Below, in pieces: positions 16,937-25,602 of a stretch of DNA of 64,000 nucleotides. The translations under genes and the position numbers were made by a program. This stretch comes from Verrucomicrobiaceae bacterium. GTDB lineage: Bacteria; Verrucomicrobiota; Verrucomicrobiia; Verrucomicrobiales; Verrucomicrobiaceae. Position 1 is the stretch's first letter. The number at the start of each line of letters is the position of its first letter. Below the pieces are notes generated by a model. That model was given only the letters and a program-made list of their open reading frames with translations, made no database searches and was not told where the DNA came from. The DNA is taken from contig JADJPM010000004.1 in assembly GCA_016713245.1 (NCBI GenBank), positions 1,736,001 to 1,800,000 of the forward strand. The letters run 5' to 3'.

Positions 16937-17965
16937 TCACCAGCCGTGCGCGTCACGGACCTTCATCATCGTGTCGAGGATGGTGTTCCAGGTGCCGGGC
17001 GTTTCGAGCACGGCGTTCGGGAACATGCAGCCATCCCAGCAAATGTGCTGGATGCCGCGGGCCTGGGCGTCCTTGAGCCAGTAGCCGGAGGCCTTCACGA
17101 TGTCGAGCTTGCCGTTTGGATCGTCAGCGCGGCAGTGCTTGCCGGTCTTGTCGTGGCTGCCGGCGCCGTGGACGGTGCCGTCGTTCTGGGCGACGTGGAA
17201 GTCGATGGTCCAGGGGCGGAGGGCATCGGTCATCTTCTCGTAGGCGGCCCAGAATTCGGCGTCGGAGTAGCCTTCTTTGACGAGGGCATGCTCAGGGGCG
17301 TTGTAGCCGAGAGTGTAGAGGTAGGTATGGGCGAGGTCGGCCTGGAAACCAAGCGCGTCCGGCTGGCCCACGCCTTCGAGGACGTCGAGCATGTCCTTCC
17401 AGGAGTGCATGCCGGCCCAGCAGATCTCGCCTTCGGCGGCGAGGCGTTCGCCGTGGTCCTTGGCGATGGCGGCGGCCTTCTTGAAGGTGTCGATGATGCG
17501 GGCGGTGTTGGCCTGCGGATTTTCCTTCCACTTGGCGATGCCGAACTCGGCGGAGTCGATGCGGATGCAGCCGTATTTGCGGATGCCGGTGCTGTTGAAG
17601 ACCTTCGCGATGCGGCAGGCCATCTTCACGGCGTCGAGGAACTTCGCCTGCTGGGCGTCATCGCCCATGGCGCTGTCACCCACGGTGCCGGGCCACACGG
17701 GGGCCACAAGGGAGCCGACGGTGAAGCCGCGGCTGGCGATCTGGTCGGCGATCTTCTTGATCTCGTCGTCGCTGGCGTTCGGGTCGGTGTGAGGGAGGAA
17801 AAGGAAGTAGTCGATGCCTTCAAACTTCTGGCCGTTCACATTCGCGGCGGCGGTGAGGTCGAGCATGCGCTCGAGGCTGATGGCGGGTTCCTGGCCTTCG
17901 CCGTCGCCTTTGCCGACGAGTCCTGGCCACATTGCGTTGTGAAGTTTGGGTGCGTATTTGCTCAT
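16937..17965 (-). CDS. Sugar phosphate isomerase/epimerase (xylose isomerase-like TIM barrel)
   Basis: The 342-residue protein starts at 17965 (MSKYAPKLHNAMWPGLVGKG). The AP-endonuclease-2/xylose-isomerase-like TIM barrel is suggested by the order of blocks: GIDYFLFLPHTDPNASDDEI, GFTVGSLVAPVWPG, YGCIRIDSAEFG, LAAEGEICWAGMHSW (metal-ligand Glu), ALGFQADLAHTYL (Asp and His), and TIDFHVAQNDGTVHGAGSHD. It probably isomerises or epimerises a sugar or a cyclic polyol in the cytoplasm, with a divalent metal. No transporter or kinase for a sugar lies beside it, so the substrate is open. Confidence 0.8.
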   Translation of the reverse strand: MSKYAPKLHNAMWPGLVGKGDGEGQEPAISLERMLDLTAAANVNGQKFEGIDYFLFLPHTDPNASDDEIKKIADQIASRGFTVGSLVAPVWPGTVGDSAMGDDAQQAKFLDAVKMACRIAKVFNSTGIRKYGCIRIDSAEFGIAKWKENPQANTARIIDTFKKAAAIAKDHGERLAAEGEICWAGMHSWKDMLDVLEGVGQPDALGFQADLAHTYLYTLGYNAPEHALVKEGYSDAEFWAAYEKMTDALRPWTIDFHVAQNDGTVHGAGSHDKTGKHCRADDPNGKLDIVKASGYWLKDAQARGIQHICWDGCMFPNAVLETPGTWNTILDTMMKVRDAHGW

Positions 17966-18139
17966 GAGTAGTAGGTGGGTTGAGAAATGAGGCCGCGAGG
18001 CTAGCGGCTGCTTCTCGTAACGCACCAAAAAAGTGCGTCATTTCAGCCACGAAACCGTCTCGCCGTGTGAAATGCCTTTCCATCGTCATTTCATGCCCGG
18101 TTCATCAAGGTTTCACGGCGTCCCGGCAGCATGGGGGCG

Positions 18140-19246
18140 ATGAAAATCATCCTCCTCTCCCTGCTGGGAGCCGTGCTGGCCTCCACCGCCGCCACGGCTC
18201 AAAACAAACTCGACGACAGCGAAGTCCGCATCAGCTACGCCGAACTCAAACGCCTCCTCGCCGCCACCCAACCCGCTGCGGAGGTGAAAGTCAAAGCGCC
18301 CCCGCTCGTGCCTGCCGCGCTGCTTTCCGCCGTGTATCGGCTGGATGCGAAAACGGGCGAGATCATCGCCGAGATGCAGGCGCAGAGCTTCGCGGAAGGT
18401 TGGCAGGCCATTCCGCTGGCCGGAGCCTCCACCGGAGCCGTGAGCATTGATCCCGCCGATGCCCGCGTGGTGGTGCAAAACGACCAACTTTGCCTCCTCA
18501 CGGATCAAACCGGCCTCACAAGCCTCAAACTGACCTTTCCGACCGTCTGGCCGCAAACGCTTCATCTGGCCCCGAGTGCCGTCGCGGCCCTCGAAGTGGC
18601 TTCGTTGCCTGAGAACCATGTTTTGCGTCTTTCGAGCGGCACGATCATCCGGCAAAACGGTCGCCATGCGCTGCCGGCGGCCGGTGGCGAGGTCACGCTG
18701 ACTTTGGAGGATGCAAAGAAGGAGCCTGCACCGCTCGCTGATGAAGCCATCCTCACCTCCGCCACCTATGCCACGCAGGTCGTTCGCGATGGTTCGGTGC
18801 TCACCGAGGGCACGCTGCTGGTGCGCCATGATCCACCGCTGCGCATCGTGGTCACGCTTCCGGAGTCCTCGCAGCTTCTGCAATGCCGCGTGAATGACGC
18901 GCTGATCCGTCCTGCCATCCAAAGCGGCACGCGATTGGAGATCCCGCTCGATGATCCCGCCACCGACGGCGGCGAATCGAAGATCGAGTTGTCCTTCACG
19001 AGCACCTTGCCCGCGCTGCAAGCCACCGAAGGCGAACTCAACCTCGCCCTGCCGCAGACACCGCTCTTTGCGAAGCAGATCGACTGGCAGGTGCAGCTCC
19101 CCGCCGGCTTCGACACCACCGCCCTCGGCAACATCGAAACCCTCCCACCCGCCGCCGAAGCCAGGCCCGGCCTCCACCTCCGCAAATCTCTCTGCCGCGA
19201 TCAACAACCCCAAGCCCGCATCAGCTACCGCAAACGCACCAACTAA
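18140..19246 (+). CDS. Secreted hypothetical protein upstream of a CreD-like gene
   Basis: The product has 368 residues from the ATG at 18140, which starts a signal peptide (MKIILLSLLGAVLASTAATAQ); an ATG at 18131 would add three. The mature part is beta-rich, with repeated segments such as GEIIAEMQAQSFAEGWQAIPL, TSLKLTFPTVWPQT and SKIELSFTSTLP, suggesting beta-sandwich domains. No catalytic residues stand out. The next gene, 29 bases downstream, is CreD-like, and a CreB-like regulator follows, so it may be part of an envelope-stress cluster. Confidence 0.65.
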   Translation: MKIILLSLLGAVLASTAATAQNKLDDSEVRISYAELKRLLAATQPAAEVKVKAPPLVPAALLSAVYRLDAKTGEIIAEMQAQSFAEGWQAIPLAGASTGAVSIDPADARVVVQNDQLCLLTDQTGLTSLKLTFPTVWPQTLHLAPSAVAALEVASLPENHVLRLSSGTIIRQNGRHALPAAGGEVTLTLEDAKKEPAPLADEAILTSATYATQVVRDGSVLTEGTLLVRHDPPLRIVVTLPESSQLLQCRVNDALIRPAIQSGTRLEIPLDDPATDGGESKIELSFTSTLPALQATEGELNLALPQTPLFAKQIDWQVQLPAGFDTTALGNIETLPPAAEARPGLHLRKSLCRDQQPQARISYRKRTN

Positions 19247-19275
19247 TCACCACCACTCCACACCTCCATCACTCC

Positions 19276-20460
19276 ATGAAAACCAGTCACCTCATCACCA
19301 TCGCCATCATCTTCGTCGTCACCTCCTTCGCCTGGTGGTTCCTCGGCGGCACGATCACCATGCGCACCGCTCACGTTCGCGAAGCCACGAGCGATGGCGT
19401 GCATGATCGCTGGGGGCCGAATCTCGTGCAGAAGCATCCCACGGCCAGTTACAAGGCCAGCGATGGAGATCGCGTCCTGCTCCAGCCAGCGACGAGCGAC
19501 GTGAAAGTATCGCTGAACTACCAGCCGGTGAAAATGGGCCTGTTTTGGCAGCGCACCTACGGCACGACCTTTGAAGGCGGTTACACCTTCAAGAATGACA
19601 CCACCATCACGCAGACGCTGCACATTGATCTCGAACTGCCGACGACCAAAAGCATGCTCGACAAGGTCAGCTTTGTGATTGGCGAAGGCGACAAAGCCCG
19701 CAAATCGCTCGTCACGCCGGAACAGGGCATCATGACCGAGAGCGTGGAGCTCGCGCCCGGCCAGTCGGTGCCGGTAAAGATCAGCTACGAATGCCGCGGC
19801 ACCGATGCGTGGCGTTACGCCTTTGCCGATGCCAGCCGCATCCGCGATTTCCAACTCACGCTGACCACCGATTTCACCGATGTGAACTTCCCCGTCAGCT
19901 CGCCGACCGATCGCGACCTCGCAGGGAAGGGGATGAAGTTCATCTGGAAGTATGACGACGCCATCTCAGCTCCCGGCATCGCCATCGACATGCCGCGGGA
20001 ATTGAACGCCGGACCCGTCGCCGCGCAGATCGCATTCTGGGCGCCGCTTTCGCTGCTGCTCTTCTTTGGCGTGCTCGTCATCACCGTCATCGTGCGAGGC
20101 ATCCGCCTGCATCCGGTGAACTACGTCTTCCTCGCCGGCGGCTTCTTCGCCTTCCCGCTGCTCTTCAGCTACATGCTCGATGTGTTCCCGGTGTATGCCA
20201 GCTTTGCCATCGCCGCCGTCGTCTCACTGGCGCTGGTCTGCGGCTACCTTCGTGCCGCCGCGGGCGAGTTCATGTTCCGCATCGCCCTCCCGGCGCAGTT
20301 TGCCTACATGGTGCTCTTCAGCGCCAGCTTCTTCTTCAAAGGCCTCACCGGTCTCACGCTGACGCTTGGCGGCATTTCCACCCTCGCCGTGCTCATGGCC
20401 CTGACCGCGAAAGTGGACTGGAGCGAGCGTTTGGGCGGCCTCTCGCCGAAACTCGCGTGA
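19276..20460 (+). CDS. CreD-like inner membrane protein
   Basis: This 394-residue protein has one membrane helix at 7-25, a large periplasmic beta-rich domain (about 30-245, with YTFKNDTTITQTLHIDLELP and ISYECRGTDAWRYAF), then a block of about five helices from 255 to 385 (LLLFFGVLVITVIVRGIRLHP, GEFMFRIALPAQFAYMVLF, LTLTLGGISTLAVLMAL). Topology and the RGIRLHPVNYVFLAGG segment resemble CreD, the envelope protein controlled by CreBC in enterobacteria. Identity across the family is low, so I leave the symbol empty. Confidence 0.7.
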   Translation: MKTSHLITIAIIFVVTSFAWWFLGGTITMRTAHVREATSDGVHDRWGPNLVQKHPTASYKASDGDRVLLQPATSDVKVSLNYQPVKMGLFWQRTYGTTFEGGYTFKNDTTITQTLHIDLELPTTKSMLDKVSFVIGEGDKARKSLVTPEQGIMTESVELAPGQSVPVKISYECRGTDAWRYAFADASRIRDFQLTLTTDFTDVNFPVSSPTDRDLAGKGMKFIWKYDDAISAPGIAIDMPRELNAGPVAAQIAFWAPLSLLLFFGVLVITVIVRGIRLHPVNYVFLAGGFFAFPLLFSYMLDVFPVYASFAIAAVVSLALVCGYLRAAAGEFMFRIALPAQFAYMVLFSASFFFKGLTGLTLTLGGISTLAVLMALTAKVDWSERLGGLSPKLA

Positions 20461-20530
20461 TCCTTTTTCAGTTCTCCCTCCGCCGAGATTCTTCCTTGGC
20501 AGGGCCGTGGTGACCTTTTAGAATAATCAC

Positions 20531-20761
20531 ATGACGACGCTCGAAAAAATCACCTTCACGGTTGCCGAGGAAGAAGACGGCGAGGGCTATTATGCCTCGT
20601 GGGATGATCCCGCCGGAGGTGGGATCACCACGAATGGTGCCACGCTCTCCGAACTTGAGGCCAACATCACGGATGCTGTCCTCTGTCATTTTGGAGAACA
20701 ATCCCGTCCGCGACGGATCACGTTGAAATTCACGGGCGAAATGGCCCTCATGGCCGCATGA
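20531..20761 (+). CDS. hicB: HicB-like antitoxin
   Basis: The 76-residue protein has the HicB fold pattern: a beta strand (KITFTVAEEEDGEGYYASWDD), a glycine turn, GITTNGATLSELEANITDAVLCHFG, then a basic strand. It lacks the C-terminal DNA-binding helix-turn-helix or ribbon-helix-helix found in longer HicB proteins. The stop overlaps the start of the hicA-like gene (ATGA), the common order for hicBA modules. It should neutralise HicA by direct binding. Confidence 0.75.
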   Translation: MTTLEKITFTVAEEEDGEGYYASWDDPAGGGITTNGATLSELEANITDAVLCHFGEQSRPRRITLKFTGEMALMAA

Positions 20762-20973
20762 AATTCCCGAGAGATCTCGATGGCAGGGAAATCATCACCG
20801 CTTTGTCCCGGCTGGGTTTTGTGGTTCAGCGTCAAACAGGCAGCCATGTGCAGCTCTCCAACGCTGGCCGGCATGTCACCGTGCCGTTTCATTCACCGGT
20901 GCGCATCGGAACGCTGAAAAGCATTTTGCGTCAGGCCGGTGTGTCCATCGAGCAGTTGCTTGATGTCCTCTGA
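20758..20973 (+). CDS. hicA: HicA-like mRNA interferase toxin
   Basis: The 71-residue protein has the small double-stranded-RNA-binding-like fold of HicA: SRLGFVVQRQTGSHVQLSNAG with the GSH motif carrying the catalytic His near residue 29, then HVTVPFHSP and GTLKSILRQAGVSIEQLLDVL. HicA toxins cleave mRNA in translation-linked fashion and are held inactive by HicB. It overlaps hicB by four bases. The pair sits between creD-like and creB-like genes, which suggests insertion into that cluster. Confidence 0.85.
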   Translation: MKFPRDLDGREIITALSRLGFVVQRQTGSHVQLSNAGRHVTVPFHSPVRIGTLKSILRQAGVSIEQLLDVL

Positions 20974-21004
20974 TCATTGAATGCCATCGTCATTCTCTTC
21001 CGCC

Positions 21005-21703
21005 ATGTCCCCGAAAATCCTCATCGTCGAAGACGAGCCCTCCATCGCTGAAAACATCGTGTATGCGCTGGAGACAGATGGTTTTGCTGTCACCGCGGTG
21101 ACCACCGGCCGCGAGGCGCTCGAAAAAGCCGCTGCCGAAGAGTTTCAGCTCATCATTCTCGATGTGGGGTTGCCGGATATGAGCGGCTTTGAGGTCTGCA
21201 AGACGCTGCGGCTGACCAAAACCCTGCCGATCCTCTTCCTGACGGCTCGTTCATCGGAAGTGGATCGCGTCGTGGGACTCGAAATTGGTGGCGATGACTA
21301 TGTGGTGAAGCCTTTCAGCCCCCGCGAGCTCGCCGCCCGCGTGCGGGCGATCCTGCGGCGTGTATCCACGGTTCCGCTGCCGCCGGGGAAGGCGGGTGCG
21401 GTGCTGCCGCTCGTGATCGATGACATCCGCTGCCAGGCCGTTTACTTCGGCACGGCGCTGGTGCTCTCGCGGTATGAGTTTCGAATGCTCAAAGCCTTTG
21501 CCTCACATCCCGGGCGGGTGTTTACGCGTGAGCAGTTGATGGAAGCCAGTAGCGAGGAGCCGGATGCGAGCATGGAGCGCACGATCGACACGCATGTGAA
21601 GACGCTGCGTGCCCGCATGCGGGCTGTGAAGGGCGGGATCGACCCCATTGTGACGCATCGCGGCATCGGCTACTCCTTGCTCGAAGAGTGGCCGGTGGAG
21701 TGA
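21005..21703 (+). CDS. OmpR/CreB-type response regulator
   Basis: The protein has 232 residues from the ATG at 21005 (MSPKILIVEDEPSIAENIVY); an upstream ATG at 20981 would add eight. The receiver domain shows acidic residues EDE at 9-11, phospho-acceptor Asp53 (LDVGLPDMSG) and the conserved lysine in VKPFSPRE near 105. A winged-helix DNA-binding domain follows (FRMLKAFASHPGRVFTREQL, MERTIDTHVKTLRARM, RGIGYSL). The CreD-like gene nearby suggests a CreB role. No histidine kinase gene follows; the next gene is on the other strand. Confidence 0.88.
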   Translation: MSPKILIVEDEPSIAENIVYALETDGFAVTAVTTGREALEKAAAEEFQLIILDVGLPDMSGFEVCKTLRLTKTLPILFLTARSSEVDRVVGLEIGGDDYVVKPFSPRELAARVRAILRRVSTVPLPPGKAGAVLPLVIDDIRCQAVYFGTALVLSRYEFRMLKAFASHPGRVFTREQLMEASSEEPDASMERTIDTHVKTLRARMRAVKGGIDPIVTHRGIGYSLLEEWPVE

Positions 21704-21771
21704 GGGACGAAGTGGCCGACTTTCTCCGAAAGTCGAGCCGGGCTCGATTTTCGAAAAAAATCTGCCACGAG

Positions 21772-23280
21772 CTACTTGGCCGGGATCTCGTTGAGCGTGT
21801 AATAGCCGACCGCATGCAGCAGCGGCTGGCCCTCGGTGTTTTTCACGCCGTCGAGATGCAACTCGTGGATGTGGCCTTTCGTCAGCGGCGAAATCGTGAG
21901 GCGGACGGACTTGCCATCGGCGGCGACTTTGGCCGCGGTGATCTTTGGCAGGATCTCGTCGATCTCATCGCCGCCGTATTGCTCGCGGTAGGCGTAGGTG
22001 AATTCGCGCATCGAGTAGCTCTTCACATTCGCCGCGGTCGCCGGATCGACCGGTTGGGTGAAGGTGAGCTCAAAGCCATCCGGCTTTGCCCGCATCTCAT
22101 GCACCTCGAAGGGCGTTTTGCCAGTCCACTCGCACTTCTCAAAGCAGAACGGTTTGCCGCCGCGAGCCCCCCAGCCGCGATCGCTGCCGCCAGTGAAGAC
22201 GCGGCCTTCCTCATCCATGCGCCCGCCGATGAGGCCACTGGTGAAACCGCTGCGGAAGGGAATCACGACACCTTGCTTGATGCCGTTGACCGTTTCCAAG
22301 AACACGCGGCTGAGGTTGCTGTGGCTCTGATCGGCGATGAAGAGCTGTTTCGCAAAGGGACCGAACTTTCCACCGCTGGTGTCGCAAATGATCGCCGAGG
22401 CCGAGTTGCCGATTTTGCCATGCACGAGATACACAGCGGGCGGCAGCAGTTCCTTGATGCGCTCGCGTTCCTTCACCATGCGGCCGGGATCACCGCCGGG
22501 ACGGGCTTCTTTACGGCCGCGATCACCTTGGAAGGCCTCGGGGATCGGATCGATGGGGCGCGGTCCCATGTTGGGGGCCTGATCATACCAGATATTGCCG
22601 CCGGGATGTCCCTGGAAGCTGCCGGGCACGAGGTGCTGCAAGGTGCAGGAGCCATGCCACGGCCCTTGGTTGTCGCAGTAGTAGGCCTCGCCATCGGCAT
22701 CGAAATCGATGCCACCGGGGCTGCGGATGCCGGAGCAGGTGGGGATCATTTTGCCCTCCGGCGTGATGCGCAATGCCCAGCCCCGAAAAGGCACCTGACT
22801 GCTGAACGAGCCGGTGAGGCACAGCGTCACCCAAAGATCGCCTTTTTTGTCAAAGCGGCTGCCGATGGCATACTCGTGGTAATCGCCGGAGACACCCCAG
22901 CCATCGTTCACATTCTCAAACTCATCCGCGCGGCCATCCTGATCGGTGTCCTTCAGGCGGGTGATCTCGTAGCGGGTCGTCGCGTAGAGGTTTTTGTCCT
23001 TTGGATTGTAGGCCATGCCCAGCACCTCGTGCAGGCCACTGGCGAAAAGCTGGTAGCTCACTGCGGACGGATCACTGCTGCCAGCGCCGCTGACGATCCA
23101 GATCTCGCCGCGTCGCGTGCCGAGGGCCAGTTTGCCATTTGGCAGCAGGTCGATGGAGCCGACTTCGAGGGCGGTTTCCTTCGGTGTCTCAAAGGTGGTG
23201 ATCTTGTAGAAGTCTGATTCCACTGGCGCGGCGACCAGCAGGTTAGAGATAAACACCGGGAAAAGGAGAAACAAGCGCAT
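21772..23280 (-). CDS. Secreted beta-propeller protein of the glucose/sorbosone dehydrogenase-like type
   Basis: The 502-residue protein starts at 23280 with a signal peptide (MRLFLLFPVFISNLLVA). Repeated blades begin with VGSIDLLPNGKLALGTRRGEIW, GMAYNPKDKNLYATTRYEITRL, GSRFDKKGDLWVTLCL and RSPGGIDFDADGEAYYCDNQG. DTDQDGRADEFENV looks like a calcium-binding loop. This set is typical of the large verrucomicrobial and planctomycete membrane-bound dehydrogenase families, here lacking the usual C-terminal cytochrome and HEAT domains. Open frame continues upstream of 23280 but runs antisense into uvrB and is not part of the gene. Substrate unknown. Confidence 0.8.
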   Translation of the reverse strand: MRLFLLFPVFISNLLVAAPVESDFYKITTFETPKETALEVGSIDLLPNGKLALGTRRGEIWIVSGAGSSDPSAVSYQLFASGLHEVLGMAYNPKDKNLYATTRYEITRLKDTDQDGRADEFENVNDGWGVSGDYHEYAIGSRFDKKGDLWVTLCLTGSFSSQVPFRGWALRITPEGKMIPTCSGIRSPGGIDFDADGEAYYCDNQGPWHGSCTLQHLVPGSFQGHPGGNIWYDQAPNMGPRPIDPIPEAFQGDRGRKEARPGGDPGRMVKERERIKELLPPAVYLVHGKIGNSASAIICDTSGGKFGPFAKQLFIADQSHSNLSRVFLETVNGIKQGVVIPFRSGFTSGLIGGRMDEEGRVFTGGSDRGWGARGGKPFCFEKCEWTGKTPFEVHEMRAKPDGFELTFTQPVDPATAANVKSYSMREFTYAYREQYGGDEIDEILPKITAAKVAADGKSVRLTISPLTKGHIHELHLDGVKNTEGQPLLHAVGYYTLNEIPAK

Positions 23281-23412
23281 GATTGGGGCTGGCAAAATCG
23301 TGAAGGAAAGCAGACTCCTTTCACCCACCTGACGCGGAAGGTCAAAAGACACCTGGAAACTACCTCTTGACCATCCCTTGACAGCGAAGCCATGACGGCG
23401 AAGCGAGAGAAT

Positions 23413-25587
23413 ATGTCCGTCTTCCAGCTCAATCCCGAATTTCATCCGCGTGGCGATCAGGCGCAGGCCATCGCCAAACTGGTGAAGTCCGTCAGCGCAG
23501 GGAATCGGCATCAGACGCTGCTCGGCGTCACTGGCAGCGGCAAGACCTTCACCATGGCGAATGTCATCGAGCAAATCGGAAAGCCTTCGCTGGTCTTTTC
23601 GCACAACAAGACGCTCGCCGCGCAGCTTTACTCGGAGTTTAAGAACTTCTTCCCCAACAATGCGGTCGAGTATTTCGTGAGCTACTTCGATTACTACCAG
23701 CCGGAGGCCTACATCGCCCGCACGGATACCTACATCGAAAAAGACTCGGCGGTGAATGATGAGATCGAGCGTCTCCGCCTTTCCAGCATGGGCACCCTGC
23801 TCACGCGAAAGGATACCATCGTCGTCGCCAGTGTGAGCTGCATTTATGGCCTCGGTTCGCCGGAGGATTACGAAGGCATGATGGTGCCGCTGCACACCGG
23901 GAAGCAGATGTCGCGTGAGGAACTGCTCACCAAGCTCGTCGATATGCTCTACGAGCGGAATGACTACCAGCTCCAGCGGGGAAAATTCCGTGCCCGGGGT
24001 GATGTGATCGAGGTGGTGCCTGCCTATCTCGAAAACGAGGCCATCCGCATCGAGTTCTTCGGCGATGAAATAGAGCGCATCAGCGCCGTGGACGTGCTCA
24101 CTGGCACCGTGACGCTCAAGATGCCCAGCTACACGCTTTTTCCCGCGAAGCAGTTCGTCACGCCCGGCGATAAACTGCGCAAGGCCATCGTCAAAATCCG
24201 CGAGGAGATGGAGGAGCGTGTGGCGTGGTTCGAGAAGGAAGGGAAACTGCTCGAAGCCCAGCGCATCAAGATGCGCACGCAGTATGACATCGAGATGATG
24301 CAGGAAATGGGCTTTTGTCAGGGCATCGAGAACTACAGCCGCCATCTCACCGGCCGCGCACCCGGTGCCACGCCCGGCACGCTGCTCGATTTCTTCCCGG
24401 AGCCGCCGATCGTCTTCGTCGATGAAAGCCACGCCACCATCCCGCAGATCGGCGGCATGTATGAGGGCGATAAATCACGCAAAACCGTGCTCGTGGAGCA
24501 TGGCTTCCGCCTGCCCAGCGCCCTCGATAATCGCCCGCTGCGCTTCGAGGAGTTCATGGGCAAGGTGGGCCAGCTCGTTTACGTCAGCGCCACGCCCGCT
24601 CGCTTTGAGATGGAAAACAGCGTGGTGGGGAACACGGGCTACATCCCGAATAAAAAACGCGATGAAGGCATTCCCGCTGCTTTGCCGGGTAAATCCATCC
24701 GCGTCAGCGGCAATGCGCAAAGCCCCGAGGCCTTCGATGTGACCACCAAGGGCCGCGCCCTCGTCGTCGAGCAGATCATTCGTCCCACTGGCCTGCTCGA
24801 TCCCATCATCACCATCAAGCCGCTCAAAGGCCAGATCGATGAAACCATGGAGCTGTGCCGTCAGCGCATTGAAAAAGGCGAACGAGTGCTCGTCACCACG
24901 CTCACCAAACGCACTGCCGAAGATCTCACGGACTACCTGCGCAATCTGAACTTCAAAGTCCGCTACCTGCACAGCGACATCGATGCCATCGAGCGGGTCG
25001 AAATCCTCCGCAGCCTGCGAGCAGGCGATTGCGATGTGCTCATCGGCATCAATCTCCTCCGCGAAGGCCTCGATCTGCCAGAGGTGAGCCTCGTTTGCAT
25101 CCTCGATGCCGATAAAGAAGGCTTTCTCCGCAGCGAGACCTCCCTCATTCAAACTTCCGGCCGTGCCGCCCGTCATGTGGCCGGTGAGGTGGTGCTCTTT
25201 GCCGATATTCAAACGCAGAGCATCCAGGCCCTGATCAATATCAGCGCCCACCGCCGTCAGGTGCAGATGGATCACAACGAGAAGCACGGCATCACGCCAC
25301 AAACCGTGCGCCGTGCGGTGCAGGAAAGCCTTCACATCCTCGGCAAAGCCCGCGAAGTCGAAGAAAGTATCGTCCGCGAAGGCGGCGGCGATTTCGCCGT
25401 CACCGAAACCCTCCGCGAACTCGAACAAGAAATGGCCGAAGCCGCCATGAAGCTCGAATACGAACGTGCCGCCCTGCTCCGAGACCAGATCCGCGAGCTC
25501 AAAAAGCGAGTGGAAGGCTCATCTGGCGATCTCCCGCCACGTCAGGAAGTGCGGTATGACAAACCGAAGCGGGGGAAGAGGAAATAG
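23413..25587 (+). CDS. uvrB: Excinuclease ABC subunit B
   Basis: UvrB is the DNA-damage-verifying helicase-like subunit of nucleotide excision repair, working with UvrA and UvrC. The 724 residues include Walker A GVTGSGKT at 38-45, the beta-hairpin region VSYFDYYQPEAYI near 90-102, Walker B VFVDESHATIPQ near 335-346, motif VI (IQTSGRAARHV) and the C-terminal UvrC-binding helix pair (LEQEMAEAAMKLEYERAALL). The ATG at 23413 is preferred because the family begins there and GAGAG lies eight bases before it; an ATG at 23392 is in the same frame. The window also has uvrA, not adjacent. Confidence 0.97.
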   Translation: MSVFQLNPEFHPRGDQAQAIAKLVKSVSAGNRHQTLLGVTGSGKTFTMANVIEQIGKPSLVFSHNKTLAAQLYSEFKNFFPNNAVEYFVSYFDYYQPEAYIARTDTYIEKDSAVNDEIERLRLSSMGTLLTRKDTIVVASVSCIYGLGSPEDYEGMMVPLHTGKQMSREELLTKLVDMLYERNDYQLQRGKFRARGDVIEVVPAYLENEAIRIEFFGDEIERISAVDVLTGTVTLKMPSYTLFPAKQFVTPGDKLRKAIVKIREEMEERVAWFEKEGKLLEAQRIKMRTQYDIEMMQEMGFCQGIENYSRHLTGRAPGATPGTLLDFFPEPPIVFVDESHATIPQIGGMYEGDKSRKTVLVEHGFRLPSALDNRPLRFEEFMGKVGQLVYVSATPARFEMENSVVGNTGYIPNKKRDEGIPAALPGKSIRVSGNAQSPEAFDVTTKGRALVVEQIIRPTGLLDPIITIKPLKGQIDETMELCRQRIEKGERVLVTTLTKRTAEDLTDYLRNLNFKVRYLHSDIDAIERVEILRSLRAGDCDVLIGINLLREGLDLPEVSLVCILDADKEGFLRSETSLIQTSGRAARHVAGEVVLFADIQTQSIQALINISAHRRQVQMDHNEKHGITPQTVRRAVQESLHILGKAREVEESIVREGGGDFAVTETLRELEQEMAEAAMKLEYERAALLRDQIRELKKRVEGSSGDLPPRQEVRYDKPKRGKRK

Positions 25588-25602
25588 GAACTAAGGGCGA
25601 GG

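Noticed and set aside
21772..24432. An 886-codon minus-strand gene reaching into uvrB
   Set aside because: Only the part downstream of 23280 has a signal peptide and propeller blades; the rest is antisense to uvrB.
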